A stretch of 49,076 bases of DNA from DAMCAP01 sp964370205 (GTDB lineage Bacteria > Bacillota > Clostridia > Oscillospirales > Ruminococcaceae), in contig CAYJIK010000008.1 of NCBI GenBank assembly GCA_964370205.1, forward strand, positions 1 through 49,076, written 5' to 3'. Under the pieces are notes generated by a model. That model did not search any database. It was not told the origin of the DNA and saw nothing but the letters and a program-made list of their open reading frames with translations. The position numbers and the translations under genes are program-made. Positions 1-8,026 of the stretch are shown one piece after another (the stretch's first letter is position 1; each line of letters begins with the position of its first letter).

Positions 1-23
1 TTGCCTCTCGAGGCGACTTTGCT

Positions 24-52
24 ATATTATCACGTGCTCGCTTCTTTGTCAA
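24..52 (-). promoter_or_regulatory. Sigma-A promoter reading out of the left edge
   Basis: On the minus strand TTGACA (47-52) is followed after 17 bases by TAATAT (24-29). It points out of the window, so its gene lies to the left, divergent from hprK. Confidence 0.55.
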
Positions 53-171
53 GGGTTTTTTTATATTTTTCCTCTTTTTCTCGAAATTATTGGTTTTATG
101 TCATCCGCAGCCCTTTTTTCAGCTTTGACAAGCCCTTTTATTAAGATTTATCTTCGCTTTTCCATCTACAC

Positions 172-201
172 TTGAAAAGGAGCTATTTTTTGTTGTATAA
201 T
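172..201 (+). promoter_or_regulatory. Sigma-A promoter of the hprK operon
   Basis: TTGAAA (172-177), an 18-base spacer and TATAAT (196-201), about 60 bases before the hprK start. It is the only convincing promoter seen ahead of the hprK-murB block. Confidence 0.65.
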
Positions 202-260
202 AGTATAAATGCAATACGTATAATAATGCATACGTCTTTTTGACGTAGATAGGAGTACTA

Positions 261-1229
261 ATGGAAAGGAAATTCAAAGTTTCTCTCGCTAAATTAGCCG
301 AAGAGCTTGACATGAATGTCATTTACTCCCCTAAAGAGACGGAGGATATTTTTATCAGTCGTCCTGATGTAAACCGCCCGGGGCTTCAGCTTGCCGGTTA
401 CTATTTAAACGAAGACCAAGACCGTGTCCAGGTTTTCGGGCTTAGCGAACTCAGCTACCTCGAAAGTTTAGACGAAGAACTAATGAAGGCAAGAGTGAAC
501 AAGTTCACCGACTACAAGCCACCTGCTTTCATCTTCACACGTGGTTTTGAGCCTACGCCATACCTTGCAGAAGCTTGCAAGGAACGTGGCATACCGCTGC
601 TTTCAACTGTCACCAACACCTCCGACTTTCTAGCGACACTTATCACTTCTTTAAACAACCACCTCGCCCCACGCATAACACGTCACGGTGTACTCATGGA
701 GGTTTACGGTGAGGGTGTGCTTATTTTGGGCAGTAGCGGTGTTGGTAAGAGTGAAACTGCTGTTGAGCTTTTAGTTAGAGGGCATAGGCTTATCTCGGAT
801 GACGCTGTTGAGATCAAACGTGTTTCCTCGAGAACTCTTGTAGGGTCATCGCCTGATAACATACGTCACTTTATGGAACTTAGAGGCATTGGCGTTATCA
901 ATGTTCGCCAGACGTTTGGTATGGGTAAAGTGAAGATGACAGAGAAGGTCGAGATGGTTATCGTGCTTGAGCCGTGGGAGGATGGCAAGAACTATGACCG
1001 AATGGGTACAAGCAATCAAGTTATTGATATCATGGGGGTTCGTGTGCCGTCGCTTACAATACCCGTCAAGCCGGGACGTAACCTCGCTGTCATCATCGAA
1101 GTTGCGGTTATAAATAACAGGCTTAAGAAAATAGGCTACCACCCTGCTAAGGAGCTGTTCCGTAATCTCGGTATGCCTGAGGAGGATATACCAACTGAAG
1201 AGAATGTTGTACCGAACAACTTTTGGTAG
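261..1229 (+). CDS. hprK: HPr kinase/phosphorylase
   Basis: Bifunctional enzyme that phosphorylates HPr (and Crh where present) on Ser46 and removes the phosphate, the central switch of carbon catabolite control in Firmicutes. The 322-residue length is normal for the family. The Walker A loop GSSGVGKS lies at residues 157-164, followed by the HPrK signature region with LISDDAVEI. The ATG has an AGGAG ribosome site five bases upstream. It is the first gene of a co-directional run with murB, rapZ, whiA and dnaE, a familiar clostridial order. Identification is secure from the motifs. Confidence 0.96.
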   Translation: MERKFKVSLAKLAEELDMNVIYSPKETEDIFISRPDVNRPGLQLAGYYLNEDQDRVQVFGLSELSYLESLDEELMKARVNKFTDYKPPAFIFTRGFEPTPYLAEACKERGIPLLSTVTNTSDFLATLITSLNNHLAPRITRHGVLMEVYGEGVLILGSSGVGKSETAVELLVRGHRLISDDAVEIKRVSSRTLVGSSPDNIRHFMELRGIGVINVRQTFGMGKVKMTEKVEMVIVLEPWEDGKNYDRMGTSNQVIDIMGVRVPSLTIPVKPGRNLAVIIEVAVINNRLKKIGYHPAKELFRNLGMPEEDIPTEENVVPNNFW

Positions 1230-1272
1230 GAAATAGGCAGGGTGACAATTTTAATTGAAAGGGGTGACCCTA

Positions 1273-2175
1273 ATGGAACAACTTATAGCGGAACTAAATC
1301 GGTCTAATATTGTGTGCAAGACTGCAGTACCAATGGGTGACTATACCACCTTTAAGGTTGGCGGATGCGCTGACTTAGCTGTTTTTCCGACCACAGCGAA
1401 AGAGCTGGCAACTGCAGTGCAGCACTGCAGGCGTTTCGACCTACCTTTTTACATTGTGGGCAAAGGCTCAAACTTGCTAGTACGTGACGGCGGCATCCGT
1501 GGCGCTGTTATTCTGACGGTGCAGATGAATGACGTTCACTTGAAGGAAGACGGTTTAGTGTATGCCGACTGCGGTGCTGTGTTGTCCACCTTATGTACAT
1601 TTGCGCTTTCTAGCGAGCTTAGCGGTTTGGAGTTTGCTTACGGTATCCCCGGGACGGTAGGAGGCGGCGTGTTTATGAACGCTGGTGCTTACGGTGGGGA
1701 ACTGTGTGACGTCATTGAGCGTGTGTACTATCTGGACGGTGACGGTAAGCTCTGCTCCCACACCGCAACCGAAGCAGAGTTCGGCTACCGCACCAGCCGC
1801 TACCATCGTGAAAGTGATTTAATAATAGTAGGTGCGGATTTTAAGTTGATGCACGGCAAAAAAGAGGAGATATCCGCCACCATGCAGGACATAATGGGTA
1901 GACGGCGTGACAAACAGCCGATACAGCTACCGTCGGCAGGGAGCACTTTTAAGCGTCCCGAAGGGGCATATGCCGCCGCTCTTATTGACGAGTGCGGTTT
2001 TAAAGGTGTGTGTGTGGGCGATGCCTGTGTAAGCGAAAAGCACGCAGGGTTTGTTGTAAACATGGGGAACGCCACAGCTGACGATATACTAACCCTCTGT
2101 AACATGATAAAGGAAAAGGTCTACACCGAGAAGGGGTATAGGTTGGAGCTGGAAGTAAGGGTTCTTGGCGATTAG
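1273..2175 (+). CDS. murB: UDP-N-acetylenolpyruvoylglucosamine reductase
   Basis: FAD- and NADPH-dependent reduction of UDP-GlcNAc-enolpyruvate to UDP-MurNAc in cytoplasmic peptidoglycan precursor synthesis. Visible motifs, in order: TTFKVGG and GKGSNLLVRDGG of the FAD site, GIPGTVGGGVFMNAGAYGG, GYRTSRY, and PSAGSTFKRP with the catalytic Ser region near the C terminus. The compact C-terminal part fits the Firmicutes type II MurB. I start at ATG 1273 (300 residues), because AAGGGGTGA sits six bases before it; a TTG at 1255 lies upstream of that site and is unlikely. It follows hprK by 43 bases. Confidence 0.95.
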   Translation: MEQLIAELNRSNIVCKTAVPMGDYTTFKVGGCADLAVFPTTAKELATAVQHCRRFDLPFYIVGKGSNLLVRDGGIRGAVILTVQMNDVHLKEDGLVYADCGAVLSTLCTFALSSELSGLEFAYGIPGTVGGGVFMNAGAYGGELCDVIERVYYLDGDGKLCSHTATEAEFGYRTSRYHRESDLIIVGADFKLMHGKKEEISATMQDIMGRRRDKQPIQLPSAGSTFKRPEGAYAAALIDECGFKGVCVGDACVSEKHAGFVVNMGNATADDILTLCNMIKEKVYTEKGYRLELEVRVLGD

Positions 2176-2487
2176 GGATTGGAGAGAATGTTGTAGGGAA
2201 TGGTCACCACCATTCCGCTCGACCTCGTTCGCGCCATTTTCACCCAAAGCAGTCAAAGCAGTCGTGAGCCTACACCATATACAACCAACAAAAAACCAAA
2301 TCTAAAACATTAACAATCATTATGCACCATTAAAATCAAAGAGGTAAAGTTTGAAAACAAGATTTTCAAACAACGATTTTAATCGTTTGCGGTTATTGTG
2401 CTCGTTGGCACAGCCTCAGTTTTTGTGAAGCCAAAAACATATGTGACAAAAACCGCACAAAACTTGCAGAAAGGAATGCTCATAAAC
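2176..2487 (+). promoter_or_regulatory. Long rapZ leader, near-copy of the fba leader
   Basis: This 312-base gene-free stretch separates murB from rapZ. From 2351 onward it closely resembles 29370-29481 in front of fba. Shared parts are a 20-base near-palindrome (2351-2370, 17 of 20 bases identical), a hairpin ending in CAGCCTCAGTTTTTGT (2411-2426), and a TGTGACAAAAA...CACAAAAC block (2442-2463) just before AGAAAGGAATG. The T-run after the hairpin could make it a terminator or attenuator. I see no gene in it, and the first 120 bases hold nothing I recognise. Confidence 0.6.
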
Positions 2488-3342
2488 ATGGAACTTCTAA
2501 TAGTCACAGGGCTTTCAGGGGCAGGGAAAAGTCAGGTTGCGAATGTGCTGGAGGACATCGGCTACTTCTGCACTGACAATATACCGCCGTCACTTCTCCC
2601 AAGGTTTGTGTCCCACTGTGCAGAGACTGTCTCAAACGACAAGTTTGCCGCCATTATGGATATGCGAAGCGGTAGCGCCCCGAGCAAAATACTGGACGTT
2701 CTGGATGAAGTGAAACAGCACGACCTGACGCTAAAGGTCATGTTCCTTGACGCTGAAAGCTCTGTTCTTGTGCGCAGGTACAAAGAAACACGCAGACGAC
2801 ATCCCCTACTCACACACACAGACAACGACTTACTCTCCGCCATAACGCTCGAGCGTGAACTCCTTTCCCCCATCAAAGCAGTTGCCGACTATGTGATGGA
2901 TACCTCTGTGACCTCCGCCAACGGCCTTAAAGAGCAAATTTATCACATGTTTGCCACCCCGGCAAGCTCTATGAGTATCAGAGTTGTATCATTTGGCTTT
3001 AAATACGGTCTACCCATCGACAGCGACCTCGTGTTTGACGTGCGCTGTCTGCCAAACCCCTTTTACATAGCTGATCTAAAGCAAAAAACAGGTCTGGAGG
3101 AAGAAGTTTTCGACTATGTAATGTCGTTTGACGAAGCAAAACAGTTTGCAGACCATATTCAAAATATGCTTGCTTTCTCAGTGCCACTTTACGTAAAAGA
3201 GGGTAAAAGCCAACTTGTAATATCAATAGGTTGTACCGGTGGCAAGCATCGTTCGGTAACATTTGCACGTGTAACCGAAGCGTTTATAACTTCGCTCGGA
3301 CACAGTGCCGCACTTTTCCATAGGGATATTGATAAGCACTAG
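2488..3342 (+). CDS. rapZ: RNase adapter RapZ / YvcJ-type P-loop protein
   Basis: P-loop nucleotide-binding protein. In Escherichia coli RapZ guides the GlmZ small RNA to RNase E; in Bacillus the homologue YvcJ has GTPase activity and affects competence and cell-wall physiology. The Walker A loop GLSGAGKS is at residues 8-15, and the family motif GCTGGKHRSV lies near residue 247. The length, 284 residues, equals the usual size. I choose ATG 2488: AAAGGA lies 12 bases before it, whereas ATG 2476 directly abuts that site. whiA starts 13 bases downstream. yvcK, often found between rapZ and whiA, is absent. Confidence 0.93.
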   Translation: MELLIVTGLSGAGKSQVANVLEDIGYFCTDNIPPSLLPRFVSHCAETVSNDKFAAIMDMRSGSAPSKILDVLDEVKQHDLTLKVMFLDAESSVLVRRYKETRRRHPLLTHTDNDLLSAITLERELLSPIKAVADYVMDTSVTSANGLKEQIYHMFATPASSMSIRVVSFGFKYGLPIDSDLVFDVRCLPNPFYIADLKQKTGLEEEVFDYVMSFDEAKQFADHIQNMLAFSVPLYVKEGKSQLVISIGCTGGKHRSVTFARVTEAFITSLGHSAALFHRDIDKH

Positions 3343-3355
3343 AAAGGATACATAA

Positions 3356-4231
3356 ATGCCCTTCATTATAGATGTAAAACGTGAAGTTTTCGGCCACTTT
3401 TCCGCATTGAAAAAATCGGCGAGTGCCTTTCGAGCAGGTTTTGCCCTTTGTTTGACGTTTGGCGCAGGGCAAAAGACCACTTTCGTGGTGGAGTGGGACT
3501 TCCACTCGAAATTGTATACCACCGTCGCCACAGCCGCTTTGGGCGAACGTCCCCTCTACACACTTACCGAAGACGAACCCCCTCGCTACAAATTCAGCAT
3601 CCCCCTTTCAAAACAGCGGCTCATCGCTGATTATTACGGCGATGACCCCTATGCCGTCGTAAATGACGATTCAGCGGCGTTTTTGGCGGGGGCTTTTTTG
3701 GCGTGCGGACATATGAGCAGTCCACAGAAAGGTTACCGACTTGAGTTTTCGCCCCCTGACGAGGAGACGGCGGACATCTTGTTTTTCATACTTTCTTCGC
3801 TGGATTTTCCACCAAAGTCCACCACTCGACGTGGAAAAACAGTGATATACACAAAAGACAGTGAAGCTATAGAGGGTATACTCACCGTTATGGGCGCAAA
3901 GTTGTCCGCCATACAGCTTATGGAGGAGAAAATTTTTAAGGACTTGCGCAACCACTCAAACCGAGTTTCAAACTGTGACACTGCAAATATCGACAAAACC
4001 ATCGCCGCGGCAAGCCATCACGTGGAGTGTATACAGCGAATTATAGAGGCTGATATTTTTGACAATTTAAGCGCCGAGCTAAAAGAAATCGCACGTTTTC
4101 GTTTGGACAACCCCGATATGTCACTTAGGGAGATAGCGTCAGCGCTCGGTATAAGCCGTTCAGGGGTTAATCATCGACTGAAGCGTCTTTCCGACATTGC
4201 GGAAAATATCACCAAGGACGAAGGCATATAG
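3356..4231 (+). CDS. whiA: WhiA-type DNA-binding protein
   Basis: WhiA is a DNA-binding protein with an N-terminal LAGLIDADG-like domain and a C-terminal helix-turn-helix. It controls sporulation in Streptomyces and affects cell division and chromosome segregation in Bacillus. The 291 residues are slightly short of the usual 310 or so. The HTH is visible near the C terminus (LREIASALGISRSGVNHRL), and the N-terminal part has the GAFLACGHMSSPQKGYRLEF stretch typical of the LAGLIDADG-like half. AAAGGA precedes the ATG, and the gene follows rapZ by 13 bases. The role in this organism is unknown. Confidence 0.92.
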   Translation: MPFIIDVKREVFGHFSALKKSASAFRAGFALCLTFGAGQKTTFVVEWDFHSKLYTTVATAALGERPLYTLTEDEPPRYKFSIPLSKQRLIADYYGDDPYAVVNDDSAAFLAGAFLACGHMSSPQKGYRLEFSPPDEETADILFFILSSLDFPPKSTTRRGKTVIYTKDSEAIEGILTVMGAKLSAIQLMEEKIFKDLRNHSNRVSNCDTANIDKTIAAASHHVECIQRIIEADIFDNLSAELKEIARFRLDNPDMSLREIASALGISRSGVNHRLKRLSDIAENITKDEGI

Positions 4232-4270
4232 ACGCGGGACTTAATTTTAAAAAGAAAGAGGGTGACCTGT

Positions 4271-7200
4271 TTGGACAACTTTGTGCACCTACATGTACAC
4301 AGCGAATACAGCCTGCTTGACGGTGCAAACCGAATAAAGGAGCTTGTTGCACGCGTGAAAGAGATGGGTCAGCCTGCTGTCGCCATCACAGACCACGGCG
4401 TTATGTATGGTGTTATCGACTTTTACAAGGAGTGCATGGAACAGGGGATCAAGCCTATAATCGGGTGTGAGGTTTACATGTCGGTGCGTGAACTCTCAAA
4501 ACGAGAGGGCAGGCAGGATTTAAACCCCTACCATCTCGTACTGCTCTGCAAGGACCTGACAGGTTACCATAACCTTATAAAGCTTGTGTCCGCTGGCTTT
4601 TTAGAAGGCTTTTACGGTAAGCCACGAGTGGACAGCGAACTTCTTGCAAAGTACAGCGAAGGCTTAATCGCTCTGACCGCCTGCCTTAGCGGTAAAGTGC
4701 CAAGGTTGCTGACAAGAGGGGACTACGAAGGTGCAAAGTCCGCCGCAGAAGAGCTTACCCATATCTACGGCAGGGAGAATGTCTACATTGAACTGCAAAA
4801 TCACGGCATAAAGGAGCAGGGGGACATTATACCGTCACTGCTTAAAATAGCCCGAGAGCTGTCACTCGGTGTCGTCGCAACAAATGACGCTCACTACCTC
4901 AAAAAAGAGGACAGCGAACTGCAAAAGGTGCTCACCGCCATACAGACAAACAGGGTGGTGGAGGACGGTGTTCTCGAGTTTGAAACGGATGAATTCTATA
5001 TGAAATCACGTTTAGAGATGGAAAACGCCTTCAAACATGACAAAAATGTCCCTATTTCAGCTTTCGAGAACACTCTAACAATAGCGGAACGGTGCAACGT
5101 GAACTTTACGTTCGGCGAAATAAGACTCCCAAAATACACAGGAAACGGCACTGAAAACAATGCTGAACTGCTAAAAAGGTATGCAAACGAGGGCTTCAGG
5201 CGCATCTACGGCGACAATGCCCCCCAAAGCTACCGAGACCGCCTAACATACGAACTTAACACAATTGAGCAGATGGGCTATCAGGACTACTTTCTGATCG
5301 TCGGTGACTTTATACACTACGCAAAGAGCAGAGGAATCCCTGTAGGTCCGGGGCGTGGCTCGGGCGCAGGTAGCATGGTAGCATACTGCATAGGCATCAC
5401 AGGGGTTGACCCGATGCAGTACGGCTTGATTTTCGAGCGTTTTCTAAACGCCGAGCGAGTAACCATGCCCGACTTTGATATCGACTTCTGTAATGTCCGC
5501 AGACAGGAGGTCATTGACTATGTGGTGGACAAGTACGGCGATAAACACGTCGCACAAATAATCACGTTTGGTACTCTAGGCGCACGAGCAAGCATCCGTG
5601 ACGTTTCACGAGCGCTCGGGGTCAACTATCAAACGGCAGATAGGGTAGCTAAACTCATACCGTTTAGTATAGGGATGACCATTGAAAAGGCGCTAAAACT
5701 TTCTGCAGAATTTCGAGAGCTTTATAACAGTTCTCGCGAAGTAGGGCGTGTAGTGGACTTCGCTCGTCAGCTTGAGGGTATGCCACGGCACGCTTCTGTC
5801 CACGCCGCCGGAGTTGTGATAACGCAGAATCCTGTTGATAGCTATGTTCCGCTCCAAAAAGGGGACTTTTCCGCTGTGACGCAGTACAGCATGGGGATTT
5901 TGGAGGAACTGGGGCTTCTGAAGATGGACTTTCTCGGTCTGCGAAACTTAACCATCATAGACGACTGTGTGAAGATGCTAAAACCACAACATCCAAGCTT
6001 CAAGATTGAAAACATCCCATTAGACGACAAAAATGTGTTTGAAATGCTAACGCATGGTCACACGGACGGTGTTTTCCAGTTTGAATCGGGCGGTATACTG
6101 TCAGTGCTTGCGAGAGTTGTTCCAACAGGTATAGAGGACTTGATAGCGGTTACGTCGCTCTACCGTCCCGGGCCGATGGACTACATCCCCGACTTTATCA
6201 AAAACCGCCACAACCCCGAAGCCATCGTCTACGACCACCCACTCTTAGAACCGATACTATCGGTGACCTACGGCGTAATCGTCTATCAGGAGCAGGTACT
6301 GGAAATACTACGTAAACTCGGCGGTTTCAGTTACGGTCAGGCGGATATCGTCCGCAGAGCCATGTCAAAGAAGAAGGCTGATGTCATGCGCAAGACCCGA
6401 GACGAGTTCATCTACGGCATTAAAGAAGGTGAAGGCGTTCCCTGTGTGGGCGCTGTAGCTAACGGTGTCCCTGCCGAAGTCGCAAGCGTTATCTTTGACA
6501 AGATGGAAAGTTTCGCCGCCTACGCCTTCAATAAGTCCCACGCCGCCGCCTATGCACTCATTGCTTATCAGACCGCTTATCTAAAGTGCAACTACCCCAA
6601 GGAGTACATGGCTGCGCTTATGGGCAACTCTATCAGCGCAAAGTACAAGGCTGAGTCGGAGCGACTGGGGCTGAAAGTACTACCGCCTGATGTCAACAGC
6701 AGTGCTTCCGCTTGTATAGCGGTGGAGGAGGGAATACGTTTTGGGCTGTCGTCTGTCAAGAATGTCGGGCATAATGTGGTGAAAAATATAGTTTTGACAC
6801 GTGAAAGCGACGGAAAATTCAAAGATTATCGTGACTTTCTCTCCCGAGTGGCAGGTCACGACCTTAACCGTAAAGCACTGGAAAGCCTTATCATGTCAGG
6901 GGCACTAGACTGTTTTGAACTGAACAGGCGCACACTGATAGAGTGTACAGACAAGCTACTGGACGAGGTAGGGCGGCGAAATCGTGACAAGCTATCAGGT
7001 CAGCTGGGCTTGTTCGGTGACAACGATAGCGACATAGTGAGCGAGCAGATAGCCGCCCTCCCCGAATACCCTGTTCAGATGCTGTTAAAGCAGGAGAAAG
7101 ACCTCCTCGGCATCTACCTATCCGGTCATCCACTTGAAATATACAGAGAGCTGTGGCGTAGCGGTAAAGTAGTGGAAATCAGCACACTTACAGAGCTAGG

Positions 7201-7753
7201 CACGAATGGTGAAGTAGGGCACAGCCCTGACAGTCCCACCGACGGCACAATGCTTACCATTGCAGGTACTCTGGTTTCCAAAAAGCAAAAGACCACACGC
7301 AAAGGCGACATAATGTGCTTCCTTCGCATCGAAGACATGACAGACGCTTTGGAAGTGTTAGTATTCCCCACTGTCTTTGAAAAGTTCGGGCAGATGTTTA
7401 CCGATGAAGCAACACTTACGATACGAGGAAGGCTGTCACTGCGTGAAGGCGAGGCGGCAAAAGTGATTATGGAAACCGCCGCACCAGCCAGTGTACCACC
7501 ACCCAAACAAAAACAACGCAAAACAGACAAGTCAGGACTGTACCTGAAGCTACCATCAAAAGATTACCCGAACATTCCCGAACTGCTCAAAACCCTATCC
7601 GAACACCCCGGCAATCTTGCTGTTTACGTCTACTTTGAGCGTGAAAAAGAACTAACCAGAGCGCCCGGCAAGCTGCTAGCCGACGGTAACGCCATACTGT
7701 TGACCGCTCTAAAACGCTCACTCGGAGAAAAAAACGTAGCAGTCAAGCAGTAG
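4271..7753 (+). CDS. dnaE: DNA polymerase III subunit alpha (DnaE1 type)
   Basis: Replicative DNA polymerase catalytic subunit, 1160 residues, the length of DnaE1 rather than the short DnaE3. The PHP domain opens with HLHVHSEYSLLDG (residues 6-18). The palm aspartates lie in PDFDIDF (Asp401 and Asp403) and in KMDFLGL (Asp553). A C-terminal OB-fold is recognisable around TIAGTLVSKKQ. I choose TTG 4271 as the start: AGAGGGTGA sits at the right distance, and the same arrangement precedes the murB ATG. An in-frame GTG at 4262 overlaps the ribosome site. The product then begins MDNFVHLHVH, as is usual. Confidence 0.96.
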   Translation: MDNFVHLHVHSEYSLLDGANRIKELVARVKEMGQPAVAITDHGVMYGVIDFYKECMEQGIKPIIGCEVYMSVRELSKREGRQDLNPYHLVLLCKDLTGYHNLIKLVSAGFLEGFYGKPRVDSELLAKYSEGLIALTACLSGKVPRLLTRGDYEGAKSAAEELTHIYGRENVYIELQNHGIKEQGDIIPSLLKIARELSLGVVATNDAHYLKKEDSELQKVLTAIQTNRVVEDGVLEFETDEFYMKSRLEMENAFKHDKNVPISAFENTLTIAERCNVNFTFGEIRLPKYTGNGTENNAELLKRYANEGFRRIYGDNAPQSYRDRLTYELNTIEQMGYQDYFLIVGDFIHYAKSRGIPVGPGRGSGAGSMVAYCIGITGVDPMQYGLIFERFLNAERVTMPDFDIDFCNVRRQEVIDYVVDKYGDKHVAQIITFGTLGARASIRDVSRALGVNYQTADRVAKLIPFSIGMTIEKALKLSAEFRELYNSSREVGRVVDFARQLEGMPRHASVHAAGVVITQNPVDSYVPLQKGDFSAVTQYSMGILEELGLLKMDFLGLRNLTIIDDCVKMLKPQHPSFKIENIPLDDKNVFEMLTHGHTDGVFQFESGGILSVLARVVPTGIEDLIAVTSLYRPGPMDYIPDFIKNRHNPEAIVYDHPLLEPILSVTYGVIVYQEQVLEILRKLGGFSYGQADIVRRAMSKKKADVMRKTRDEFIYGIKEGEGVPCVGAVANGVPAEVASVIFDKMESFAAYAFNKSHAAAYALIAYQTAYLKCNYPKEYMAALMGNSISAKYKAESERLGLKVLPPDVNSSASACIAVEEGIRFGLSSVKNVGHNVVKNIVLTRESDGKFKDYRDFLSRVAGHDLNRKALESLIMSGALDCFELNRRTLIECTDKLLDEVGRRNRDKLSGQLGLFGDNDSDIVSEQIAALPEYPVQMLLKQEKDLLGIYLSGHPLEIYRELWRSGKVVEISTLTELGTNGEVGHSPDSPTDGTMLTIAGTLVSKKQKTTRKGDIMCFLRIEDMTDALEVLVFPTVFEKFGQMFTDEATLTIRGRLSLREGEAAKVIMETAAPASVPPPKQKQRKTDKSGLYLKLPSKDYPNIPELLKTLSEHPGNLAVYVYFEREKELTRAPGKLLADGNAILLTALKRSLGEKNVAVKQ

Positions 7754-7815
7754 GTAGATAACGCCTAAAGCAACAGAGCCGATGCGTCATTAAAACTGCC
7801 AAGGAGAACGCAAAC

Positions 7816-7921
7816 ATGATAGCCCTCAAACTCACTGAAGCGGAAGCTATCATACTTGCCGAGCTTCTGTGGAGCAACGCCAAAAGCGAAACTTCAATAC
7901 ACCTACGAAATAAAACGCAAC
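7816..7921 (+). CDS. Start of an unknown gene, cut by the assembly gap
   Basis: An ATG with a strong AAGGAG site nine bases upstream opens a frame that begins MIALKLTEAEAIILAEL and runs 35 codons into the N run. The good ribosome site and the position just after dnaE make it likely to be a real gene. Too little is left to name it. The reading frame seen after the gap cannot be trusted to be its continuation, because the AAA ATPase gene occupies the other strand there. Confidence 0.5.
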
Positions 7922-8021
7922 NNNNNNNNNNNNNNNNNNNNNNNNNNNNNNNNNNNNNNNNNNNNNNNNNNNNNNNNNNNNNNNNNNNNNNNNNNNNNNN
8001 NNNNNNNNNNNNNNNNNNNNN
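7922..8021. other. Assembly gap (100 N)
   Basis: Exactly 100 undetermined bases, a conventional placeholder, so the true distance is unknown. It lies between two convergent genes. Confidence 0.98.
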
Positions 8022-8026
8022 TTGCA

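Noticed and set aside
24..52. rRNA promoter at the left edge
   Set aside because: Only a single consensus promoter leading out of the window is visible; nothing identifies its product.
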